A stretch of 64,000 bases of DNA, taken from assembly GCA_037133675.1 (NCBI GenBank), contig JBAXNR010000011.1, positions 1 to 64,000 of the forward strand, in the 5' to 3' direction. Each line of letters begins with the position of its first letter. Within the stretch, counting starts at the first letter, position 1. Source of the DNA: UBA4132 sp037133675 (GTDB taxonomy: Bacteria; Pseudomonadota; Gammaproteobacteria; Methylococcales; Methylomonadaceae). This document shows positions 9,227-17,015 of the stretch, in pieces. Below the pieces are notes generated by a model. It saw only the letters and a program-made list of their open reading frames with translations. It searched no databases and had not been told where the DNA came from. A program made the position numbers and the translations under genes.

Positions 9227-9922
9227 CTAAGCCTTGATTTTCCTACGAGCCACGATAACACCATCACGGGTAGGATTAATAAAACTGTCAAAATCTGGAT
9301 CATTAAAAATAAGCGTATTATGTTCTCGAATCGCCTCAGTCCAACCTGCAAACACATCGGTAAACTGTTCGACTGCAACACGTCCACGCCATAACACATT
9401 GTCAGCAATATATAGTCCGCCTTCGCGGATGCGGTCTTTAGCCAGCAACCAAATTTCGGGATAATCGCCTTTATCGACATCGTTATAACACAAGTCAAAC
9501 AGCCCATCGGTTTGGGCAAAAATATCGTGCGCCATACCTGCTTTAAAATCCACTCTATCCCATAAACCTGCGGCACTCAGATACTGCTCAGCTTTTTCTT
9601 TATTTAATAAATCGGCTTCACTGCATATTACCTGTCCTGTTTCGCCAACCGCTTTAGCAAACCAATAGGCTGAATAACCGTAACCGCTACCAAATTCAAA
9701 CACGCGTTTGGCATCAATGGATTTTGCCATCGTTTCCAAAAACACACCGACTAAACGCCCGACAATCGGGAAATTATTTTTTGCCGCTAGGGCTTCCATC
9801 TCAGTCAATATCTCATGATCAGTCGCACTTAACAGACCACGCATATAATCTTCAATGGCAGGATGTACAGGCGATAACACGCTAGGGTTTACTACATTAG
9901 GTGATTGCAAAGTGTCGGTCAT
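9227..9922 (-). CDS. SAM-dependent O-methyltransferase (caffeoyl-CoA OMT-like, family 3)
   Basis: A 231-residue class I methyltransferase. The SAM-binding glycine motif FEFGSGYGYSA lies near residues 80-90. An acidic residue after strand 2 is in ICSEAD. The metal-site region CYNDVDKGDYP lies near 143-153, and the late motif GGLYIADNVLWRGRV near 168-182 is typical of the cation-dependent O-methyltransferase_3 family. The substrate cannot be told from sequence. It lies two bases upstream of the NuoL-like gene on the same strand, and yajQ is 33 bases further upstream. Placement at the head of the antiporter-subunit operon is unusual and may mean it modifies a quinone-like or small phenolic compound, but that is inference. 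Confidence 0.85.
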   Translation of the reverse strand: MTDTLQSPNVVNPSVLSPVHPAIEDYMRGLLSATDHEILTEMEALAAKNNFPIVGRLVGVFLETMAKSIDAKRVFEFGSGYGYSAYWFAKAVGETGQVICSEADLLNKEKAEQYLSAAGLWDRVDFKAGMAHDIFAQTDGLFDLCYNDVDKGDYPEIWLLAKDRIREGGLYIADNVLWRGRVAVEQFTDVFAGWTEAIREHNTLIFNDPDFDSFINPTRDGVIVARRKIKA

Positions 9923-9955
9923 GATAGCTGGCTCATTGTGGAGGTTAAAAACGGA

Positions 9956-10438
9956 TTAATCCCTAAAATTATCAAACTGCACAGGCATTTCCAGCTTTTC
10001 TTCCCTAAGCATCTGAATAACCTCCTGTAAATCGTCACGTTTTTTACCTGTAACGCGCACTTTATCACCTTGTATTGCCGCCTGTACTTTCAGCTTTTTA
10101 TCTTTAATCAGCTTGACGATTTTCTTAGCGGTTGCGGAATCCAGCCCCTGTTTTAAGGTGATTTCCTGACGCATTAATTTACCGCTACCTTTTGCGTCAC
10201 TCAATTCCATACAGGCAATATCAATACCACGGCGGCTGAGTTTTGCACACACAATACTGAAAATTTGTTGTAGTTGAAAGGTCGATTCAGAAATCATAAT
10301 CAACTTGTCATCAGTCATTTCAATACTGGAGTTCGTGCCTTTAAAATCGAAGCGCGTAGTCACTTCTTTACTGGCTTGATCCACCGCATTGGTGGCTTCG
10401 TGCATATCAAATTCAGAAATAATATCAAATGAGGGCAT
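9956..10438 (-). CDS. yajQ: YajQ family nucleotide-binding protein
   Basis: A 160-residue YajQ protein, the usual length. It opens with PSFDIISEFDMHE and continues with VTTRFDFKGT, both hallmarks of the family, and ends MPVQFDNFRD. The fold is two ferredoxin-like domains. Family members bind nucleotides or RNA, and a Xanthomonas member binds cyclic di-GMP. It is cytoplasmic. The gene sits between cca and the O-methyltransferase operon on the same strand. Confidence 0.93.
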   Translation of the reverse strand: MPSFDIISEFDMHEATNAVDQASKEVTTRFDFKGTNSSIEMTDDKLIMISESTFQLQQIFSIVCAKLSRRGIDIACMELSDAKGSGKLMRQEITLKQGLDSATAKKIVKLIKDKKLKVQAAIQGDKVRVTGKKRDDLQEVIQMLREEKLEMPVQFDNFRD

Positions 10439-10473
10439 AGCAATACAGGAGAGTTAAGTTAAAAAAGTTCATT

Positions 10474-11706
10474 TTACAATGCTTGGTCATCATTGATAAC
10501 ACCCGCGACCGCTTTAATGCGTAATTGCCGAATGGCTTCACCAATTAACGCACCTTGTAATTCGCCATTCAATACAGGCGATATATCCACGGCGGCAATG
10601 GCTTTAGCGGCAGCATGAAACCTGTCCGCTTGCGGGTAGAGTCTATTTTCAAACCCTGTTCTACCTTTAGCATCGGCTTCACACGCCAACAAAAATTCTG
10701 CTAATTTATGCTGCGGTTTATGAACACCTAAAGTAGTCAATACATCGGTGAGCGTACCTGCGCGTAAATCCATCGCCTTATGGCAATGGCTATGATATTC
10801 CATTACTTGCACAGCTAATGCTTTATACGAATTAGGCACACGCAACCTCGCACATAATTGTACTAATACAGGTAAGCCGCCTTGTTCATGCCCATAATGA
10901 TGGGGTAAATTTTCTTTAGGCGATAACGCCTTACCCAAATCATGCACCAACGCCGCAAACCGCACTTCTGTATTAGTCGATAACAGTGCGGCTTGTTCCA
11001 ATACCATCAAAGTATGCACACCCGTATCAATTTCAGGATGATGTTGCGCAGGTTGCGGTACACCAAACAGCGCGTCGATTTCAGGAAAAATTTTCGCCAA
11101 CGCACCACAGTCTTTTAACGCATAAAAAAATGCGCTAGGGGTTTGTTCTTTCAACGCTTTCAATAATTCAGCCCACACTCGTTCAGGGACAAGATAATCC
11201 ACCTCACCACCTGACACCATGCTAATCAACAAGGCTTTAGTTTCCTCAGCAATCGTAAAACCAAGAGAGCCATAACGCGCAGCAAAACGTGCAAGCCGCA
11301 ACAAACGCACAGGGTCTTCAGTAAACGCAGGCGAGACATGACGAAAAACTCGCTGCCCCAAATCCCGTTGCCCATGATACGGGTCAATCACATCACCTTC
11401 TGGAGTCATCGCCATTGCATTAATGGTCAAATCACGGCGAATTAAATCCTGTTCCAACGTAACATCAGGGTCAGCATGAATCGCAAACCCCGTATAACCA
11501 TGACTGGTTTTTCGTTCCGTTCTAGCCAATGCGTATTCTTCTTGAGTGTCGGGATGCAAAAACACAGGAAAATCCTTGCCCACAGGTCTAAATCCTTGTT
11601 TTAACATGGATTCTGGTGTTTCACCGATAACTACCCAGTCCCGTTCTAATACAGGTCTGTTCAATAAGGTATCGCGTACCGCACCACCGACTAGGTATAT
11701 TTTCAT
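10474..11706 (-). CDS. cca: Multifunctional CCA tRNA nucleotidyltransferase
   Basis: A 410-residue CCA-adding enzyme of the E. coli type that repairs or completes the 3' CCA end of tRNA. N-terminal motifs: GGAVRDTLL at residues 7-15, ERDWVVIGE at 21-29, the EEYALARTERK strand and RRDLTINAMA. The neck motif FTEDPVRLLRLARFAARYG follows. A C-terminal HD domain is present (AALVHDLGKA, near 250), matching the 2',3'-phosphodiesterase/phosphatase activities of the gammaproteobacterial enzyme. The start ATG gives the normal MKIYLVGGAVRD beginning. Cytoplasmic. Identification is very strong. Confidence 0.96.
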   Translation of the reverse strand: MKIYLVGGAVRDTLLNRPVLERDWVVIGETPESMLKQGFRPVGKDFPVFLHPDTQEEYALARTERKTSHGYTGFAIHADPDVTLEQDLIRRDLTINAMAMTPEGDVIDPYHGQRDLGQRVFRHVSPAFTEDPVRLLRLARFAARYGSLGFTIAEETKALLISMVSGGEVDYLVPERVWAELLKALKEQTPSAFFYALKDCGALAKIFPEIDALFGVPQPAQHHPEIDTGVHTLMVLEQAALLSTNTEVRFAALVHDLGKALSPKENLPHHYGHEQGGLPVLVQLCARLRVPNSYKALAVQVMEYHSHCHKAMDLRAGTLTDVLTTLGVHKPQHKLAEFLLACEADAKGRTGFENRLYPQADRFHAAAKAIAAVDISPVLNGELQGALIGEAIRQLRIKAVAGVINDDQAL

Positions 11707-11828
11707 TGCCTATTACTCATTATCCAACTATTGAGGTAAGAATATCATAATCACCTGTAAAAAAGCGGCATAATGTGTTTATATCGAACCAGCACAAGAC
11801 CTAGCCCACATAAATTGGCGTTATTAAC

Positions 11829-11960
11829 GTCCCTGCCCTATTAGGTTTTATGCCCAATAAGATACTGAAAATAAATCAAAAAACGGCGAAAGTGTGGCTG
11901 AATCGGTTGATGGTGAATCAAGCTACATTAGAAACAGGTGAGGAAATTCCTGCACCGTAA
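11829..11960 (+). pseudogene. C-terminal remnant of a NuoM-like gene
   Basis: Reading from 11829 on the plus strand gives 43 codons and a stop whose translation (VPALLGFMPNKILKINQK...) closely matches the last residues of the intact NuoM-like protein encoded at 4546-6075 (GFMPNKVLKINQKSAEVWLSRLM). Matching residues include MPNK, LKINQK, VWL and RLM, and the tail ends EEIPAP where the intact one ends with a similar acidic-proline stretch. There is no start codon or upstream homologous frame. The rest of the gene is missing, and the orientation is opposite to the intact copy about 6 kb away. This is a deletion relic of a second antiporter-subunit gene. Similarity is seen directly; the history is inference. 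Confidence 0.8.
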
Positions 11961-11983
11961 CGCGATAAGATGGGCGAATCATA

Positions 11984-12013
11984 GAATGTGCTGAGGTACG
12001 AAGCACATCGTTC
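11984..12013. repeat. Dispersed repeat, copy 1
   Basis: Reads GAATGTGCTGAGGTACGAAG then CACATCGTTC. A second copy at 32041-32070 shares TGTGCTGA, GAAGC and CATCGTTC with a few changes. Both copies lie next to gene remnants (a NuoM-like fragment here, an amylase-like fragment there). The function is unknown. Confidence 0.5.
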
Positions 12014-12067
12014 AAGCTGATGCGAATTATTGCACTGACACCAATTATAACGAGATGTTATCGTCTT

Positions 12068-13180
12068 CTAATGTAGCAAAAACAACAAACTCACCATACT
12101 CCATGATACCGCTGCGGCGGCTGGAATGGTAAAAACCCATGCCCAAACAATTCGCTCGATGACGGTCAGTTTTAGCGCGTGCGGATTTTTGGCAAAACCA
12201 ACGCCCATAATCGCGGTTGAAATGCTATGGGTGGTGGACACTGGCATACCAAAATGGGCAGCGATTAATAAGATGGTCGCTGAACTGGTTTCTGCGGCAA
12301 AACCGTTTATCGGGTGTAACTTGACCATTTTGTGACCTAGAGTTCTGATAATACGCCATCCGCCTACGGATGTGCCAAGTGCCATGACAAAGGCGCAACT
12401 GAAGATAATCCACGCATCGATGTCTTTTTCGCCGCCATCGGGGCGTAAAAATTCAGCCCATTGCGGCAACTGATCGAGTGTACCCGCGCTGTTAGCGGTA
12501 AAAATAGCTAAGGCAATGATGCCCATGGTTTTTTGCGCATCGTTGCTACCATGTGCAAAACCCATATAAGCCGCTGATAAAAGTTGGGCTTTTCCGAACA
12601 CGGCATTAACCCATTTTGGACGCGATAATCGCGCCATGACACCGCCAGCGGAATTCATACTACTTATGATAGCCATTAAGCTCCCCATGATAAAGATACC
12701 CAAGACAAAACCCGCAATCGGCGAGCTAATCATAGGAATAACTACTTTCCACAATATGCCTTTGTTTTCCGTCCAGACGACTGCTGTTTTTGACCAGATT
12801 AAAACATCAAAATTGTTATTGCCTGCGGCGAGTGCTGCACCGCATAAACCACCGATTAACGCATGACTGGAAGAGGAGGGTAGACCCAATACCCAAGTGA
12901 TGAGATTCCAAATAATTGCGCCCGTTAATGCACAGATTAATACTTCGGAAGAGATGGTCACTAAGCCCGTATCAACTAAGCCAGAGGAAATGGTTTTGGC
13001 AACGGCTGTACCCGAAAATGCACCCACTAAATTGGTGACGGCGGCGAGCATAATGGCTTGTGTTGGTGTTAATACTTTGGTGGCAACCACGGTGGCAATA
13101 GAGTTAGCTGTGTCGTGGAATCCGTTGATAAACTCGAATATTAGTGCTACCAGAATGACAAGCAAGAGTAAGATCAGCAT
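12068..13180 (-). CDS. PiT-family inorganic phosphate transporter
   Basis: A 370-residue inner-membrane phosphate:cation symporter of the PiT family. Both family signatures are present: GFHDTANSIATVVATK near residues 20-35 and the inverted repeat counterpart GFAHGSNDAQKTMG near 207-220. SSSHALIGGLCGA and STTHSISTAIMGVG mark the re-entrant loops. It is shorter than E. coli PitA (499) and matches the compact PiT class that pairs with a DUF47 protein. That partner gene ends 10 bases upstream of this start on the same strand, so the two form an operon for low-affinity phosphate uptake. Confidence 0.93.
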   Translation of the reverse strand: MLILLLLVILVALIFEFINGFHDTANSIATVVATKVLTPTQAIMLAAVTNLVGAFSGTAVAKTISSGLVDTGLVTISSEVLICALTGAIIWNLITWVLGLPSSSSHALIGGLCGAALAAGNNNFDVLIWSKTAVVWTENKGILWKVVIPMISSPIAGFVLGIFIMGSLMAIISSMNSAGGVMARLSRPKWVNAVFGKAQLLSAAYMGFAHGSNDAQKTMGIIALAIFTANSAGTLDQLPQWAEFLRPDGGEKDIDAWIIFSCAFVMALGTSVGGWRIIRTLGHKMVKLHPINGFAAETSSATILLIAAHFGMPVSTTHSISTAIMGVGFAKNPHALKLTVIERIVWAWVFTIPAAAAVSWSMVSLLFLLH

Positions 13181-13190
13181 AAAAATCCTT

Positions 13191-13820
13191 TTATGAATTT
13201 TTTAAGGCGATGTGGTAGACGACATTACCCGCATTACGGCAGCGTTCAATGGCTTTTTCGAGGATTTCAAACAAGTCCATTTTTACCAGATAACGAATCG
13301 GATCAGTTTCATTGGTATAGGCATCTCGATAAAGCTCAAGTACATGAATATCCGCTTTCGCTTCAATGGCTTTCAATTGATCGTTTAATTTTTTGATTTT
13401 ATCCAAATCCATGCCTTTGCGTAATAGTCCGACCATTTGCTCCAAAACTATACAGGCTTGTTCTAGCATTTCAGCGCGACTGACAAAATTCACATCACCA
13501 ATACGCCCCAAGGCGAGGGTATAGCGTTCGGCAAATTTTTCGATGATTTTTGGGATTTTGTACAGCGCACCGTTAAGAGCTTCAATATCTTCACGGTCGA
13601 GTACGGTAACAAAAGTGTTGACTAATTCTTCGCTGATTTGTGCGAATAACTCCTTTTCTTGGCGACGCGCCTGTTTCAGTTTTTCTAAGAATTGTTGTGT
13701 CGCTGGCGTACTAAGAATCTCGATTAATACACTAGCCGACAAACGAGCTGATTCGGCACTGGCTTCCAATAAGCCGTAGAATTTATCGCCTTTGCCGAAG
13801 ATGGTTTGCAATGAGAACAT
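13191..13820 (-). CDS. PhoU-like DUF47 (TIGR00153) protein, PiT partner
   Basis: A 209-residue helical cytoplasmic protein of the DUF47/TIGR00153 family, related to PhoU. Characteristic segments are FGKGDKFYGLLEASAE near the N-terminus, TFVTVLDREDIEALNGALYKIPKII (shared by family members) around 65-90, and KMDLFEILEKAIERCRNAGNVVYHI near the C-terminus. Family members sit upstream of PiT genes and are thought to gate or regulate transport; here the gap to the transporter is 10 bases. The start ATG gives the normal MFSLQTIFGKG beginning. Confidence 0.9.
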   Translation of the reverse strand: MFSLQTIFGKGDKFYGLLEASAESARLSASVLIEILSTPATQQFLEKLKQARRQEKELFAQISEELVNTFVTVLDREDIEALNGALYKIPKIIEKFAERYTLALGRIGDVNFVSRAEMLEQACIVLEQMVGLLRKGMDLDKIKKLNDQLKAIEAKADIHVLELYRDAYTNETDPIRYLVKMDLFEILEKAIERCRNAGNVVYHIALKNS

Positions 13821-13980
13821 GGTATTTCCTTTTTATGAGCTATAAGGCGTTTGTTACGCAGTGAAAAAACTTTTATTTAAGGAGCTAAAGGCGTGGTGCA
13901 AAGTAGCAAAAGCGAAAGTTATTTTTAAGAAATGTGCCGAAACAGAGCGAAACGGTATCATCAAAGTTTATTTTCGTGGT

Positions 13981-14016
13981 GAGCTTGTCGAAGCACATTC
14001 ACACATCGACAGGCTC
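13981..14016. repeat. Short inverted repeat in intergenic region
   Basis: GAGCTTGTCGA (13981-13991) pairs with TCGACAGGCTC (14006-14016), with one G-T type mismatch, around a loop of about 14 bases. It belongs to the GTGGTGAGC-TGTCGA class of dispersed palindromes. It lies in the 13821-14161 gap between the phosphate genes and the polyamine operon. A 66-codon frame across this gap is not supported as a gene. Nothing else was seen in the gap. Confidence 0.5.
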
Positions 14017-14161
14017 AATATTTATTTAAAGCGGGTAATCACTCCTTTATTCCTAGACTGATTTCTTCCGCTAATTTTTTGATGATACTCATGGCAGACT
14101 CTTCAAAACTTTAAATAGTTTTTATGATATGCAAAAAATGGTAGGTGGCAAAATATCAAAC

Positions 14162-15355
14162 TCAGGCTGCACAATAATCTGGATGAAGAGACGTGTGTCT
14201 AAGCAGGTAGCGGTTGACGTGGACAACCTTGGCTGGCGGAAAACCATTGAAATGGGTAGATGTTGCTCCGCTATAGGCACCGATGTTTCTACTGTAGAGG
14301 ATGTCGTCACGCTCCAGATTAGAGGCAAGTTCTTCCGTCTTCGAAATAACGTCCAGCCCGTCACAGGTAGGACCAAACACGGTACATATCTGGGTTGACC
14401 CTTTTTTGAAGGAGTCAAAATGATATTCGCAGTGGTCAAAGATGACACCAGAAAAAGTGTGATAGACCCCGTCATCAATGTAATAGCATAGTTTCCCGTG
14501 CCGAACCGCCTTGCCGATGATCTTCGACACCGCTGTGCCTGCGGTCGCAACTATGAATCTACCTGGCTCGGCAATAATTTTTATTTCTGGTGGAAAGAGC
14601 CTGTCTAGCTCAGTATTTATCACCGCTGCCAATTCACTGAAAGGCTTTACTGACGCATCGTAAGGAGCTGGAAAACCACCACCTATATCCAGTAAATTCA
14701 TCTTGTCGTAACCGCGCTCTTGAGCTTCTTTGAATATAAGTGCCGAAAGATTGATTGCCTGCACATAGTTTTCAAAATTGGTGGCTTGGCTTCCGACGTG
14801 GAAGCTCAGCCCCTCGACGGTTAACCCCTGCTTTTCGGCTTCCAAAATAAGATCGACTGCCTCGCTAGGTTCTGCCCCAAATTTTGAGGAGAGCTCCACC
14901 ATAGCACCAGCGTTTGAAACCAGAAGGCGAAGCACAAGTCTGGCGTTAGGCGCGAACTGCCTGATCTTGATGATCTCCTCGCGATTATCAAAGGTGAGCA
15001 ATGGCTTGTACTTGTCAAGCTCCGCTAGTGTCTCGTTTGCCTTGATAGGATTCGCATAAATGATCTTGTCCCTGATCCACTCATGCCGCTTCTGCTCAGG
15101 CATAGTCTTTATATTTTCGTAGACTGCATTGAATTCCTGCATAGACGATACATCAAAACGGGCTTCGGCATCGAACAGCGTTTTTACTATGACTGGATCT
15201 GGATTCGCCTTGATCGCGCAATAGGCTTGGACACGGGGGAGATATTTTTTGAAAGTTGCATAATTGCTCCGCAGTTCGTCGTGATCTATCACGAACAATG
15301 GTGTTCCGTGGGTTTCAGCAAGCTGTTGCAAATCTTTTGTACTGATCATGGACAT
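14162..15355 (-). CDS. Ornithine (or lysine/ornithine) decarboxylase, fold III PLP enzyme
   Basis: A 397-residue alanine-racemase-fold decarboxylase that makes putrescine from ornithine (or cadaverine from lysine). PLP lysine in YCAIKANPDP near residue 49; HVGSQATN near 190; phosphate-binding GGGFPAPYD near 223-231; EPGRFIVATAGTAV near 263-276; catalytic Cys-Asp in FGPTCDGLD near 325-333. The length fits the bacterial homodimeric class. An alternative start at 15349 (third codon) has AAGGAA at better spacing. It is the last of three minus-strand polyamine genes, 241 bases after the dehydrogenase. Base composition and codon choice look more GC-rich than the flanking genes, which suggests acquisition. 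The substrate preference is not decided by sequence alone. Confidence 0.85.
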   Translation of the reverse strand: MSMISTKDLQQLAETHGTPLFVIDHDELRSNYATFKKYLPRVQAYCAIKANPDPVIVKTLFDAEARFDVSSMQEFNAVYENIKTMPEQKRHEWIRDKIIYANPIKANETLAELDKYKPLLTFDNREEIIKIRQFAPNARLVLRLLVSNAGAMVELSSKFGAEPSEAVDLILEAEKQGLTVEGLSFHVGSQATNFENYVQAINLSALIFKEAQERGYDKMNLLDIGGGFPAPYDASVKPFSELAAVINTELDRLFPPEIKIIAEPGRFIVATAGTAVSKIIGKAVRHGKLCYYIDDGVYHTFSGVIFDHCEYHFDSFKKGSTQICTVFGPTCDGLDVISKTEELASNLERDDILYSRNIGAYSGATSTHFNGFPPAKVVHVNRYLLRHTSLHPDYCAA

Positions 15356-15596
15356 ATTTCCTTAGAATTTTTGATTTTAGTGCTACTTACTCAGCATGAG
15401 AAGCGAAATGGTGTCGCCAGAAAATCCCTCTTTCGACACCATCGAAGTCTTCTGCAACTGACAACGACTCTGTTCCAGTAATGGATACTTGTCCGCTGTA
15501 GAATTTGAAATGCAGCATAAAGCTGCTTAACTTTGTGTCTTGAAAAGTGTTGACACATCAGCCAGCACTTTTAAGCAGTGAAATAGGACGAAGTTT

Positions 15597-17000
15597 CTAC
15601 TCGTCTTTCTTCTTGTGAGATTTTTTCTCTTTTCCTGAATCCAGTTTATCTTTTGAATGCTTTGGCTTGCATGGCGAAACGGCAATCATAGGATTCGCCG
15701 CAGAAACCGTGACTGTAGCCGTTGACTCTAAAAGCTCTTTTTCAAGAGACCTGACCGTTCCGTCAAATGAATGCTTGCTGTCTGGCTTGATTTCCTTTAC
15801 CTCGGTAGGCAGACCGATTCGGTCAAGAATTTCGATGAATGGCTCTGGATCAAGTTCCTCGACATTGACCATCTTCTTCACATCCCAAACTCCGTTGGCA
15901 ATCAGCATAGCGGCAGCAATCGGTGGAACGCCAGCGGTGTAACTAATCCCCTGAGACTCAACTTCTTCGTAACATTGCTTGTGATCCGAGACCTGATAAA
16001 TTAACACTTCTCGTTTTTCCCCTTCCATCCAGCCCTTGACGAAGGTGCCGATGCAAGTATTGCCTGTATAACCAGGGGCAAGCGTCATTGGATCAGGTAG
16101 CAGTGCCTTGACTACCTTGAGCGGCACAACCTCCTGACCAGTAGTCAGTGTCACTGGTAGATGTGAGAGAAAGCCGAGCGTGCGAAGTACCGTGAATACG
16201 TTTATGTAGTGGTCGCCAAAACCCATCCAGAAACGAATGCTGTTGGCATCAATATTCTTTGATAGGGAGTGAAGCTCGTCATGACCGTTCAGGTAGACTG
16301 GCTGCTTTCCGACAACTGGGAAATCATACTCGCGTTTCACCGAGTGAGTGGGATACTCTTTCCACTCTTGGTCAATCCAAGTCCAAACCTTTACGAACTC
16401 TCTGAAATTGATCTCTGGATCAAAGTTGGTCGAAAAATATCTGCCGTGACTTCCTGCATTCACATCCAGTATGTCTATCGTATCGATCTTGTCGAAGTAA
16501 CGTTTGACAGCAAGAGCGCAGTAAGCATTGACTACTCCAGGATCAAAACCAGCACCAAGGATTGCAGTCACTCCTTTTTCATCGCAACGCTCCTTTCGCT
16601 TCCACTCGTAATTAGCATACCAAGGTGGCTCTTCACAGACTTTGTCTGGATCTTCATGGATAGCGGTATCGATATACGCCGCGCCAGTCTCGATGCACGC
16701 TTCCAGTACCGACATATTGATGAAAGCTGAGCCAAGGTTGATTACGATCTCTGTTTTGGTTTCATTTATCAGTTTTACTATCGCTGGAATATCCAGTGCG
16801 TCGAGCTGAGCTGAATAAAGCCTGCCAGCCGAATCCTTGAGATGCCCTTTCCGCGTCACGCTTTCGATGATCGCATCACATTTAGCTTGCGTTCGCGATG
16901 CGATACAAATATCGCCCAAGACATCATTGTTCATCGCCGCCTTGTGGGTCGCAACGTGCGCCACTCCGCCTGCCCCGATAATCATTACGTTTTTTTTCAT
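15597..17000 (-). CDS. Carboxy(nor)spermidine dehydrogenase (saccharopine dehydrogenase family)
   Basis: A 467-residue NADPH-dependent dehydrogenase that reductively condenses aspartate semialdehyde with a diamine to form carboxyspermidine (putrescine) or carboxynorspermidine (diaminopropane). The Rossmann motif GAGGVAHVATHKAAMNNDVLGDI starts near residue 8 and is typical of this family rather than of lysine-pathway saccharopine dehydrogenase. Further family segments are NLGSAFINMSVLEAC, ILGAGFDPGVVNAYCALA and GISYTAGVPPIAAAML. A lysine-rich tail of about 40 residues (KPKHSKDKLDSGKEKKSHKKK) extends beyond the usual length of about 400. GAGGAA precedes the start at good spacing. It lies 15 bases after the carboxynorspermidine decarboxylase gene, so the two are co-transcribed. 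Confidence 0.9.
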   Translation of the reverse strand: MKKNVMIIGAGGVAHVATHKAAMNNDVLGDICIASRTQAKCDAIIESVTRKGHLKDSAGRLYSAQLDALDIPAIVKLINETKTEIVINLGSAFINMSVLEACIETGAAYIDTAIHEDPDKVCEEPPWYANYEWKRKERCDEKGVTAILGAGFDPGVVNAYCALAVKRYFDKIDTIDILDVNAGSHGRYFSTNFDPEINFREFVKVWTWIDQEWKEYPTHSVKREYDFPVVGKQPVYLNGHDELHSLSKNIDANSIRFWMGFGDHYINVFTVLRTLGFLSHLPVTLTTGQEVVPLKVVKALLPDPMTLAPGYTGNTCIGTFVKGWMEGEKREVLIYQVSDHKQCYEEVESQGISYTAGVPPIAAAMLIANGVWDVKKMVNVEELDPEPFIEILDRIGLPTEVKEIKPDSKHSFDGTVRSLEKELLESTATVTVSAANPMIAVSPCKPKHSKDKLDSGKEKKSHKKKDE

Positions 17001-17015
17001 ATTATGAATTCCTCT

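Noticed and set aside
13861..14061. 66-codon plus-strand frame in the gap before the polyamine operon
   Set aside because: No family resemblance, poor start context, and it runs through a dispersed palindrome.
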